DNA of 64,000 nt, taken from assembly GCA_016716365.1 (NCBI GenBank), contig JADJWM010000006.1, positions 1 through 64,000 on the forward strand. Reading direction: 5' to 3'. The notes under the pieces are model-generated. The model worked only from the letters and a program-made list of their open reading frames with translations, had not been told where the DNA came from and searched no databases. The stretch is from Chloracidobacterium sp. (GTDB taxonomy: Bacteria; Acidobacteriota; Blastocatellia; Pyrinomonadales; Pyrinomonadaceae). Below are positions 33,231-41,560 of the stretch, one piece after another; the stretch's first letter is position 1; each line of letters opens with the position of its first letter. The position numbers and the translations under genes were made by a program.

Positions 33231-34004
33231 ATGACGAGGAACGTAAAGGAACTCTTTGATCTTTCGGGCAGGACCGCGATCGTCACGGGCGGGTCGCGCG
33301 GGATCGGCAAAGAAATGGCCGAAGGATTGGCGGAGGCCGGGGCAAGTCTGATGCTTTGCGCACGCCGGCAGGAATGGCTTGATGAGACTGTCAGTGAATT
33401 CACAGGTCGCGGCTTCAATGTCGCGGGTATGGTTTGCGACGTAGCGGCCCCGGCGGACGTGCAGGCGGTAGTGGATGAAACTGTCGCAAAGTTCGGTTCC
33501 GTCGATATTCTGGTCAACAACGCCGGCATTTCGTGGGGTGCGATGCCCGAAGAAATGCCGCTCGAAAAATGGCAGAAGGTGTTGGACGTAAACCTGACCG
33601 GCTGCTTCCTTTTCGCTCAGGCGTGCGGCCGTGAAATGCTCAAACGGAACAACGGCTCTATCATCAACATCGCCTCGATCGCGGGGTTGACCTCGTCGGC
33701 CAACGGGCCGTTTTACGCGGGTTACGTCGCCAGCAAGTCCGGGCTAATCGGCCTTACTCGTGAACTTGCGGCAAGCTGGGGCCGGCGAGGCATCCGGGTA
33801 AATGCGATCGCGCCCGGTTTTTTCCATTCGCGGCTGGCCGATGCCGTGATCGACATTTACGAGCGTTCCATACAGGAGAACAACGTAATTCCGCGTGTGG
33901 GCAACGAAGGCGAGCTCAAGGGGGTGGCCGTTTTCCTCGCGTCCGATGCGTCGAGCTATATCACCGGGCAGACGATCTCTGTCGACGGCGGAATGACGGT
34001 TTAG
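33231..34004 (+). CDS. short-chain dehydrogenase/reductase (gluconate 5-dehydrogenase-like)
   Basis: 257 residues of the classical SDR family. Cofactor site TGGSRGIGKEMAEGL, NNAG in VNNAGISWG, catalytic Ser in IINIASIAGL, and Tyr-x3-Lys in YVASKSGLIGL. The arginine after the second strand (CARRQEW) favours NADP(H). Resembles gluconate 5-dehydrogenases and 3-ketoacyl reductases; which reaction is not decidable. The ATG at 33231 follows GAAGAAAC; an ATG 13 codons upstream is possible but gives a basic extension without family match. Confidence 0.9.
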   Translation: MTRNVKELFDLSGRTAIVTGGSRGIGKEMAEGLAEAGASLMLCARRQEWLDETVSEFTGRGFNVAGMVCDVAAPADVQAVVDETVAKFGSVDILVNNAGISWGAMPEEMPLEKWQKVLDVNLTGCFLFAQACGREMLKRNNGSIINIASIAGLTSSANGPFYAGYVASKSGLIGLTRELAASWGRRGIRVNAIAPGFFHSRLADAVIDIYERSIQENNVIPRVGNEGELKGVAVFLASDASSYITGQTISVDGGMTV

Positions 34005-34130
34005 CCGCCCTGGCATTCGGTACCGGGCTGCATTGAGCAGAAACCTGGTTGCGCCGAACACCTCGACCGCCGATAATGTAACCAACCCAAGTTGTAGTTT
34101 TTCCTCGGAATCCCGGGATAACGGATCGCC

Positions 34131-36176
34131 ATGCACGAACTGCCGCTGCTTGTAGATATAGCTGTCGCTCTTGTCGCCGCGTTTGTCGGCGGGGCGATCG
34201 CGCGGGTGGTCAAGCTGCCGTCCCTCGTGGGTTACATGCTGGCCGGGATCGTCATCGGCCCTTATACGCCCGGATACACTGCGGATATTGCTACCATCGG
34301 CCAGTTAGCCGAACTCGGAGTTATCTTCCTGATGTTCGGCGTCGGGCTTCATTTTTCGATCGAAGATCTTTGGAAGGTCAAGGGCATAGCTATTCCGGGT
34401 GCTGTCGGCCAGATGGCCGTGATGACCCTCCTTGGCTACCTTTTTGCGCAAGCGCTGGGATGGAGTCGAGGGGCAAGCATCGTCCTTGGCCTGGCCATCT
34501 CGATCGCCAGCACCGTCGTACTTCTCCGCGGGCTGATGGACAACGGCCTTCTCAGTACGCCCGAGGGCCAGGCCGCGGTTGGCTGGCTGATCGTAGAGGA
34601 TATCGCTACAGTCCTGATCTTGCTGCTGATGCCGACCCTGGCTTCGGGCGAGGGCGGCATCGACTGGAGCAACTTCGGCCTCACTTTCCTGAAGGCAGCG
34701 GTTTTCTTCGTTTCCATCTTGTTCATCGGCCGGAAGGTCATCCCGCTGATCCTGACCGTAACGGCCCGGACCGGATCGAGGGAACTGTTCATCCTGGCGG
34801 TCCTCGCTGTGTCGGTCGGCATCGCCCTTGGTGCGACGAAGATCTTCGGCGTTTCGATCGCGCTCGGCGCCTTTGCCGCAGGCGTTGTCGTCAATGAATC
34901 CCGCCTCAGTCATCAGGTCAGCGCCGACCTACTGCCGTTTCGCGATGCGTTTTCGGTCGTGTTCTTCGTATCGATCGGGATGATGGTCGATATCAATTAT
35001 CTCGGCGGGAACCTCGCGGCTTTGCTGGTCCTGGTCATCTTGATCACCGCCGGAAAGTACATCGTGACGCTGCTGATGGGCGTTTTCATCAATTACCCGG
35101 CGAAGACCTTCCTCGTCGTCGCCGCCGGGAAAAGCCAGATCGGCGAGTTTTCATTCATACTTGGCCAGGCTGGCTTGGCCCTGGGAGCGCTCGGCCGCGA
35201 CCAATATTCCATGATCCTTGGCGGAGCACTTCTTTCGATCGCAGTGAATCCTCTTCTATATCGAACGACCGCTCCCGTCGAACGCATCCTGCGAAAACTG
35301 CCTTTATTCTGGCGCCGGCTTGATAAGCATGGCGATCTGGCTGAGATTCCTGAGCATATGTCGGGCCACGTCGTCGTGATCGGCTACGGACGGGTGGGCC
35401 AGCATATCGTGAATGTCCTCGGAAAGCTCGATGTTCAGCTTGTTGTTCTGGATTCGGACGTTGATAAAGTTGAAGATCTGACCAAACGCGGCATCCCGAC
35501 CCTTTACGGCGACGCGGCAAATTCCGAGGTCCTCACCCACGCCGGACTGGCGAAGGCACGGCTCCTTGTGGTGACGACGCCGGACGATGCTTCAACTAGC
35601 ATCATCGTGGCCGCCGCCCGGGCCGAGGCACCCGAGCTTCATATCGTCGCCCGTGCCGCTACGGACATGAACGTCTCGCAGCTTTATTCGCTTGGCGCAA
35701 ATCACGTCATCCAGCCCGAACTCGAAGGCGGTCTTCAGGTCGTTCGCCGCACCCTGCTGGAGATGGGCTTCCCGCTTCACAAGGTCCAGCAATACACCGA
35801 CGCGGTCCGCACTGACCGATACAATATCGCCATCAATACCACTGAAGAACGTCAATTCCTTCACGAATTGCTGAGTGCGAGCGATAACCTCGGGCTTGGG
35901 TGGCTGCCCTTAAGCGATGAGAACGAATTGGTCGGAAAGACGCTGGTGGCGTCAAAGTTAAGGGAGACGACCGGCGCGTCGATCGTTGCCATATCCCGGG
36001 AAGGGAAGATCCTGGCGAACCCGACGCCGCACACCGTGCTTAAAAAAGGTGACGTGATCGGCATGATCGGCGACGACGATCAGATTGAAAAAGCAAAGAC
36101 GATCCTCGCCGGCGAGTCGAAGGAAGATATGGCTCAGGGTGGTGACAGCGAAGAGCTAAACAAACACCCACATTAA
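34131..36176 (+). CDS. monovalent cation:proton antiporter with RCK domains (KefB/YbaL-like)
   Basis: 681 residues. N-terminal CPA2 transporter domain with about 12 helices (residues about 1-385; SIEDLWKVKG and GVVVNESRLSHQV are recognisable cytoplasmic loops). Then a TrkA-N/RCK domain with a dinucleotide-binding start VVVIGYGRVGQHIV and the acidic VLDSDVDKVEDL, and a TrkA-C domain near the end (TGASIVAISREGKILANP). It should exchange K+ or Na+ for protons under NAD(H) or nucleotide control. Single gene, 126 bp after the SDR. Confidence 0.92.
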   Translation: MHELPLLVDIAVALVAAFVGGAIARVVKLPSLVGYMLAGIVIGPYTPGYTADIATIGQLAELGVIFLMFGVGLHFSIEDLWKVKGIAIPGAVGQMAVMTLLGYLFAQALGWSRGASIVLGLAISIASTVVLLRGLMDNGLLSTPEGQAAVGWLIVEDIATVLILLLMPTLASGEGGIDWSNFGLTFLKAAVFFVSILFIGRKVIPLILTVTARTGSRELFILAVLAVSVGIALGATKIFGVSIALGAFAAGVVVNESRLSHQVSADLLPFRDAFSVVFFVSIGMMVDINYLGGNLAALLVLVILITAGKYIVTLLMGVFINYPAKTFLVVAAGKSQIGEFSFILGQAGLALGALGRDQYSMILGGALLSIAVNPLLYRTTAPVERILRKLPLFWRRLDKHGDLAEIPEHMSGHVVVIGYGRVGQHIVNVLGKLDVQLVVLDSDVDKVEDLTKRGIPTLYGDAANSEVLTHAGLAKARLLVVTTPDDASTSIIVAAARAEAPELHIVARAATDMNVSQLYSLGANHVIQPELEGGLQVVRRTLLEMGFPLHKVQQYTDAVRTDRYNIAINTTEERQFLHELLSASDNLGLGWLPLSDENELVGKTLVASKLRETTGASIVAISREGKILANPTPHTVLKKGDVIGMIGDDDQIEKAKTILAGESKEDMAQGGDSEELNKHPH

Positions 36177-36210
36177 CGGACACACTCACGCGCCCGCGTG
36201 ATAGCTCCGA

Positions 36211-36942
36211 TCAACGGACAAACCTGAACTCGCCGAATGCTTCCGGCACATGAAAGTTCGGCTGCTCGGTCATCGTCGGACGCCACGCCAGATAACCGCG
36301 ATCGGGATCCTTGCCGACGCAGCGCAGCAGGTTCCCAAGCCAAACATCGCCCTCCTTTGGCGTCCGTCCAAACGCCGTCCACGGTATCTTCATCGACATT
36401 ATGACCCGGCCTTTTTCGATCCGGCTGAAGACCTCCATACCTGATGCGTATTCCCAATTGGACTTCCTTGTGCCGCTGGTGATATCAAGAGCGACGTCGA
36501 GCCACTCGCCGGTCGGGGCGGCCTCGAACTCGAAATACTTTCGGGGTTCGCTTCGGTCGGGGGCGATAAAGATCTCAACAACATCACGGTCCCAAAGCCC
36601 CATCGTCTTTTTGGTCAGGTCCGGCTTTTCGCTGATCACAAGCGGCTCGCTCTGATTCGCCTCGAACCTGACGTAGAGCGCCGCGGCCGACCAAAGCAGT
36701 TTCGCGTTGAACCGCCTGCCGACCGGAGCCTTCTTTCCGTTCCAATATTCGTCTACGTGCACGGCAGTCGACTTCTTCCAGAGCGGATCGGCAGGATCCG
36801 TAGGTTCGGGCCCTTCGCTGACGAATTTGATCTCGAGTTTTGCGGGTTGTGGCATTCGTTGAGCAAAGCAGTCTGAGGCAAAGAAAAGCAAGAATATGAG
36901 AAGTATGCCGTTAAAAACGACGCTTGAACCAGTTGCCGACAT
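36211..36942 (-). CDS. exported carbohydrate-binding-like (CBM9-type) protein
   Basis: 243 residues. Signal peptide (hydrophobic residues about 8-25, ending SDCFA) and then a single beta-sandwich resembling the CBM9-like 'sugar-binding' module: an opening DPADPLWKKSTAVHV, NAKLLWSAAALYVRFEAN, DRDVVEIFIAPD, KYFEFEAAPTGEWLDV and a closing WRPTMTEQPNFHVPEAFGEF. These modules occur alone or with hydrolases. Start set at ATG 36942, which overlaps the upstream DUF2156 gene by 32 bp; the longer frame would begin deep inside that gene. Confidence 0.82.
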   Translation of the reverse strand: MSATGSSVVFNGILLIFLLFFASDCFAQRMPQPAKLEIKFVSEGPEPTDPADPLWKKSTAVHVDEYWNGKKAPVGRRFNAKLLWSAAALYVRFEANQSEPLVISEKPDLTKKTMGLWDRDVVEIFIAPDRSEPRKYFEFEAAPTGEWLDVALDITSGTRKSNWEYASGMEVFSRIEKGRVIMSMKIPWTAFGRTPKEGDVWLGNLLRCVGKDPDRGYLAWRPTMTEQPNFHVPEAFGEFRFVR

Positions 36943-37987
36943 TGCCCATTTCGGTGCGGAACGCTCGGAAGAGTCCGCGGCCGAAAACGCTGAACGGGCG
37001 GTTTTCTGCGAACGCCGAAGCGATCGCCCACATCGTTCGTCCTGAAAAGCTCGGCTCGTTCGAAATGGCATAGACGGGCTCCCAATATTCGGGCAGCAGT
37101 TTGGATTTGAATTGGTCGAGTCCGTCGAAATTATAGAACCTTTGTCCGTGTTTTCGCATCCACGCGAGCATTAATCTAAGCCATGCAGGATTGTCGAATC
37201 TCTCCAGCTCTGCACGCTTCGACAGAGGCGAGATTCCGAGCGTCACGTACTCGTAACCCTCCTCGCCGAGCCTTCTGATCGCCTGGTCCATCATCAATTC
37301 CACGGTCCCGTTTGGCGCTTCGGGTCGGTGGGGAAATTGCTCGGTCAACCAGCCTTTTCGCGTCGGTATCGGAGAAAGGATGAGAAATGCAGCCACTCGC
37401 GAATCGTGTTCGGCAACAAAGATGCGTCGATTCTCCAGTCGTCCGAGCGTTTCCGGCTCGATCACGAAATGAAGCGGCGGAAGGCCCTTGAGCGTGAACC
37501 ATGCTTCCAAACATTCGCGCAGCCGGGCGTTGTTCGTCGCCTTTTCGATGCCCCATTCGGTTATCGTAACCCCCTTGTTCCGTGCTCGATTGAATTGCGC
37601 TCTGAGCGAACCTTTCGACTCTACGATCCCGCCCCACCTTTCGGGATGCCAAACGGGCTGCCCACCGAGCGACACCCGTGAATGCGTTAACGAATTGCGA
37701 TAGATCGCATCGAGCCGGCCTTCGGCTCCAAAGTAGCAAACGCTTTCATTCGAATCGGCGGCTTCGCCCTCAAATACTTCCGCAACCCGCTTCAGCGTCT
37801 CTTTCGGGCAAACGGGAGCACCCGCAACAACTCGCACACCGTTCGAACGAACATAAGCGATAACCGACTCGCCGTCCTCGCCAAACCAGTATTTGAGCCC
37901 GGGATTTACTATTTGAAAACAGGTGGTGTTCCAGCCGTGTTCGAGAACAAGCTCTCGAGCACGGTTATAGTTTGGAGAAATACCCAT
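36911..37987 (-). CDS. DUF2156 protein (phosphatidylglycerol lysyltransferase C-terminal-like)
   Basis: 358 residues without membrane helices. Matches the soluble MprF-like GNAT catalytic domain: SVIAYVRSNGVRVVAGAPVC, LRAQFNRARNKGV, FVAEHDSRVAAFLILSPIP and EGYEYVTLGISPLS. In MprF this domain transfers an aminoacyl group from tRNA to phosphatidylglycerol; stand-alone members are common and mostly uncharacterised. It overlaps the next gene's signal peptide by 32 bp, so the two form one transcription unit. Confidence 0.88.
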   Translation of the reverse strand: MGISPNYNRARELVLEHGWNTTCFQIVNPGLKYWFGEDGESVIAYVRSNGVRVVAGAPVCPKETLKRVAEVFEGEAADSNESVCYFGAEGRLDAIYRNSLTHSRVSLGGQPVWHPERWGGIVESKGSLRAQFNRARNKGVTITEWGIEKATNNARLRECLEAWFTLKGLPPLHFVIEPETLGRLENRRIFVAEHDSRVAAFLILSPIPTRKGWLTEQFPHRPEAPNGTVELMMDQAIRRLGEEGYEYVTLGISPLSKRAELERFDNPAWLRLMLAWMRKHGQRFYNFDGLDQFKSKLLPEYWEPVYAISNEPSFSGRTMWAIASAFAENRPFSVFGRGLFRAFRTEMGNVGNWFKRRF

Positions 37988-38040
37988 CGTGCCTCTTGAT
38001 TCGATAGGTAGAGTTCGGGCGCCCGGTGATCCGTTGACAA

Positions 38041-38511
38041 TTAAAAATTCAAGCTTTCCTCGGTTATGTTCACGGCTTCTGCTAACGAGACAGTGTAATA
38101 TCCGGCCCGTTTATCGTCGAACGCTTCTCTCCACAACCTATACCCAACTTCGAATTCCGGCAGCTCAACGTTCTCCTTCAGCAACTTGATCGCGCTCTGA
38201 GCCAGGCTTTTTTCGGAAAAAGGCATGTGACCGATCGTTCGGCTGAAACCGTCCGGACTGCGCCGGTTCTTCATCTTCACGTCCATCACTGCAATATGAA
38301 CAATGTTCCCCGATCTCTCATCTGTATCTACCTTTAGGACGACAAAAGTCGAATTCGATTCACCTTGACGTGCCTTATAACTCCACACTTGTCCGGCCTG
38401 GAAGGAACGCGCTTCGACCTTACTATCCGTCAAAGTCTGAGCCATTACGTCTGAGCTTAAAAACGTACTGAAAAGGAAAATAAAGATCGCCGAGAGAATT
38501 AGAATTTTCAT
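38041..38511 (-). CDS. exported hypothetical protein
   Basis: 156 residues with a signal peptide (MKILILSAIFIFLFSTFLSS, cleavage near VMAQ). The rest is a small beta-rich domain (AGQVWSYKARQGESNSTFVV) without a recognised family. Start set at ATG 38511, as earlier in-frame codons overlap the UbiB-like gene end. Lower GC than neighbours. Confidence 0.65.
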   Translation of the reverse strand: MKILILSAIFIFLFSTFLSSDVMAQTLTDSKVEARSFQAGQVWSYKARQGESNSTFVVLKVDTDERSGNIVHIAVMDVKMKNRRSPDGFSRTIGHMPFSEKSLAQSAIKLLKENVELPEFEVGYRLWREAFDDKRAGYYTVSLAEAVNITEESLNF

Positions 38512-38552
38512 AAAGCCGAATTTATTTGGGCTGGCACCAACGATCCTACACG

Positions 38553-40340
38553 TCAGCTTCCAGTATTCAGCACCGTCTTGAAAGCCATCTTCGCCAGTTT
38601 CCAGGTGCGGTCCCAATCGATCTTGCCGCCTTCGTCGCGGCCGAGGAGCTTGTTGACAAACTGCTTGCGGAAATCGGCACCTTCGCGTCGGAACATAAAT
38701 TCTTTAGCGTACGGCTTGGCCGTTTCAAAGAAATTGAATTCGGGGTCCGTGATGATGCCGATGCCTTCCAGCGTCATCAGGGCACGCATGATGTAGGTAA
38801 AATTCGACGGAAGCCGGAACGGATAATCGTACATCACGTCCGCCAAGTCGTAGGTCAATTCCTTGAAATTCACGTCCTTCAGTTTCAGGTTCAGGTGGAA
38901 CTGAAACATCTTTTCGACGACCGGCCGAACCACGTTCGGATTGGTCCCGGGCTTGAGGAAATCGAGGTCGATCAGGTCCTGAGCTATCCCGGCCGGGTCC
39001 TTGCCGACGACGTGGAAAAAGGCGTCGATCATCTTCGACTGAAGCTCCGGCGTGATCCGCCCGACCATGCCGAAATCGAAGAACGCCAGACGCCCATCCG
39101 GCATTACAAGAAGGTTCCCCGGGTGCGGATCGGCGTGGAAAAACCCGTCCTCGAGAAGCTGCTTAAGATAGGTGCGGATGAGAAGGCGGTTGACCTTTTC
39201 CGGTGAGATGCTCTGATCGCGGAGCGTATCCAGGTCCGTCACCTTTGTGCCGTGTATGTACTCCATCGTCAACACTTTCGAGGTGGTGGCGTTCCAGTAG
39301 ATCTTCGGCACGTGAACGTTCTGCCAGTTTTGAAATGACTCCCGGAAACGCTCGGCGTTGCGTCCCTCGGCGGCGTAGTCCATCTCCTCGTGGATCGTTT
39401 CGTTGAATTCACGAAGCATCCCCGACCAGTCGGCGTTCTCGTTCAATTGAGGGAAACGTTCGGCGAAATCAGCAACCTTTCGCAGGATCTCGAGATCGCC
39501 CTTGATCGTCGCCTCCAGGTTGGGCCGCTGGACCTTTACCGCTACTTCTTCGCCCGTGTGCAGCCTTGCTCGATAGACCTGACCGAGAGAGGCGGCAGCA
39601 ACGGGCTGAAGCTCGAATTCCTTATAGAACTTATTGATCTTGTCGCCCAGATCTTTTTCGATCCTCGCGAATGCGATCTCGTTCGGGAATGGCGGTACGT
39701 TGTCTTGCAGTTCGCCCAACGCGATAACGAACGGCAGCGGCATCAGGTCGGGACGGGTTCCCATCGACTGGCCGATCTTGATAAACGTCGGCCCCAGCTC
39801 AATGAGCTTTTCCTTGAGCCAGAGAGCCTGCTTTTCTTGGTTCCGTTCTTTGCTGGACTCGCTGCCGATAAAAAACCGCCGAAGCATCAGCATGATCCAG
39901 TGAAAAACCTGAAGGCGAACGCCGTACAGCTTTTCACCGTAGACGGCAGCCCTGGTAAGCCGCTCCGCCTTTCGCATCCGTTCCCGTGCATGACGCAACT
40001 GTCCTTTGCGGTGTATCTCGTATTGGTCCAGGTAAAGATAAAGGGCGAGTTTGCCGATCACCGCCGAAACATGAAGGATCCGGAACCAGCCGCGAATGCC
40101 CGAATAACGGCGCTCAACCTCGGCCTCTTTCTTCTCAAGGAACTTTTCCTCGGCGATGATCTGATCGTTGGTAACGTATTTCGCGATGGGCAATTCAGCG
40201 GTCGCGACCATAGGCCGCGAGCCTTTCCCGGCGACCGTCGGCACGGACGTACCATCAGATGCGATCACCGCCAAGCCCCGCTCATTGCTGTTTCCGTTCA
40301 TTCGTTTTAGTCTTCGCCGCTCAAGCTTCTTTCGATGCAT
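38553..40340 (-). CDS. ABC1/UbiB-family atypical kinase
   Basis: 595 residues. The family core is clear: KxGQ motif LGPTFIKIGQSMGTRPDLMP, nucleotide-binding EEVAVKVQRPN, ExD-type EEMDYAAEGRNAERF, catalytic loop DGFFHADPHPGNLLV and metal-binding FFDFGMVGRI. UbiB/COQ8 proteins are ATPases needed for ubiquinone or menaquinone lipid handling. The first 90 residues are a basic, family-unlike extension. C-terminal helices seen in E. coli UbiB are not obvious. It lies just downstream (21 bp) of ribF. Confidence 0.9.
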   Translation of the reverse strand: MHRKKLERRRLKRMNGNSNERGLAVIASDGTSVPTVAGKGSRPMVATAELPIAKYVTNDQIIAEEKFLEKKEAEVERRYSGIRGWFRILHVSAVIGKLALYLYLDQYEIHRKGQLRHARERMRKAERLTRAAVYGEKLYGVRLQVFHWIMLMLRRFFIGSESSKERNQEKQALWLKEKLIELGPTFIKIGQSMGTRPDLMPLPFVIALGELQDNVPPFPNEIAFARIEKDLGDKINKFYKEFELQPVAAASLGQVYRARLHTGEEVAVKVQRPNLEATIKGDLEILRKVADFAERFPQLNENADWSGMLREFNETIHEEMDYAAEGRNAERFRESFQNWQNVHVPKIYWNATTSKVLTMEYIHGTKVTDLDTLRDQSISPEKVNRLLIRTYLKQLLEDGFFHADPHPGNLLVMPDGRLAFFDFGMVGRITPELQSKMIDAFFHVVGKDPAGIAQDLIDLDFLKPGTNPNVVRPVVEKMFQFHLNLKLKDVNFKELTYDLADVMYDYPFRLPSNFTYIMRALMTLEGIGIITDPEFNFFETAKPYAKEFMFRREGADFRKQFVNKLLGRDEGGKIDWDRTWKLAKMAFKTVLNTGS

Positions 40341-40361
40341 GTGGCCATATCCGGCTTTGCA

Positions 40362-41315
40362 TCAAAGAATTTCAAGCATATTCCTTACGCCCTCGTGGCG
40401 GAAATAGTTCAGAGCCCTCCCCGTATCGAGCTCTATTTGTGCCCTTAACTCCTCTATTCCATTAAACTTACGCTCGTCGCGGATCCGATGGAGGAATCGA
40501 ACGCGGATGACGTCGCCGTAAAGGTCGCCGTCGAAATCAAAAATGAAAGATTCGATCGACGGTTCCACCTCGTTCTCGAACGTAGGCCGCACCCCGATGT
40601 TCGTAATGCTTCGCCGCCAGGTCCCTTCGACCAGCGTCGCCGTTGCATATACCCCGAATTTTGGTATCACCCGATTATGAGGTTTGAGGTTGGCGGTCGG
40701 AAACCCGATGGTACGGCCGCGCTGGACTCCCCGTTCGATCACACCCTCGACTCCGTATGGCCGGCCGAGCATCCGCCGGGCCAGATTCACACGGCCCTCA
40801 TTGAGCAGGTGCCTTATCTTTGAAGAGCTGATCCGATGTCCTCGAAGCCGCACCTCAGGGACCTCCTCGGCGATGAAGCCCAGTTCGCCGCTCATCCGGC
40901 GGAGCAGATCGATGTTACCGCCGCGTCCTCGCCCAAAAGCGAAATCCTTTCCCAAATGGACCTCTTTGGCATGAAGGCGGTCGTGAATGATCGAAGTTAT
41001 AAATTCTTCAGCCGGCTTTTGGGCAAATTCCCGATCAAACCGGATCACGATCGCCTGCTCGATCCCGAGCACCTCAAAATTTGCTAGCCGCTGGTCCAGC
41101 GTCTGCAGAAGAGGCGGTGCTGATTCGGGATGCAGGACGGCACGCGGATGAGGGTCGAACGTGATCGCGGTCGGCACAGCATCCACCGCCTTTGCCCGCT
41201 CAACGACGGTCCCCATGATCCGCTGATGACCGAGATGCAGGCCGTCGAACACACCCAGGGTCAGGACGGTGGGCTTTTGGATATTCGCGTTGTCGGTCCC
41301 GTGAAAGATCTTCAT
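40362..41315 (-). CDS. ribF: bifunctional riboflavin kinase/FAD synthetase
   Basis: 317 residues making FMN and FAD from riboflavin. N-terminal adenylyltransferase domain with GVFDGLHLGHQRIMG (nucleotidyl-transfer HxGH-like) and ISSSKIRHLLNEG; C-terminal kinase domain with RPYGVEGVIERGVQRGRTIG and FPTANLKP. A complete, standard-length enzyme. It would supply FAD for the several flavoproteins in the window. No FMN riboswitch was recognised upstream. Confidence 0.95.
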   Translation of the reverse strand: MKIFHGTDNANIQKPTVLTLGVFDGLHLGHQRIMGTVVERAKAVDAVPTAITFDPHPRAVLHPESAPPLLQTLDQRLANFEVLGIEQAIVIRFDREFAQKPAEEFITSIIHDRLHAKEVHLGKDFAFGRGRGGNIDLLRRMSGELGFIAEEVPEVRLRGHRISSSKIRHLLNEGRVNLARRMLGRPYGVEGVIERGVQRGRTIGFPTANLKPHNRVIPKFGVYATATLVEGTWRRSITNIGVRPTFENEVEPSIESFIFDFDGDLYGDVIRVRFLHRIRDERKFNGIEELRAQIELDTGRALNYFRHEGVRNMLEIL

Positions 41316-41560
41316 TTTTGTACAAAGGGATTATACCGTCTCAACCTCCCGCGCCTCAGTATCTCAGGGCAAATTTTTCTACTCAACACGGGGAGTGTAT
41401 GTCCCTTCATCCGCTTCATCGCGTACGCACAACCAGCATTTCGTCCAAGCCGGCCACGAACAGGGAGCAGAACCGATGTTGCGCCGCCGAGGTTTGTATA
41501 CTAACTTGTATACGAAACTAACTTCTTCCTCTCCGAAAATGGAGGCCCTAAGGATCGATC

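Noticed and set aside
36173..36457. Small minus-strand frame near 36.3 kb
   Set aside because: It lies in another frame within the CBM9-like gene, whose family motifs are continuous.
41316..41560. FMN riboswitch near ribF
   Set aside because: The region lies upstream of ribF but shows none of the conserved FMN-element blocks; it looks like plain promoter space.
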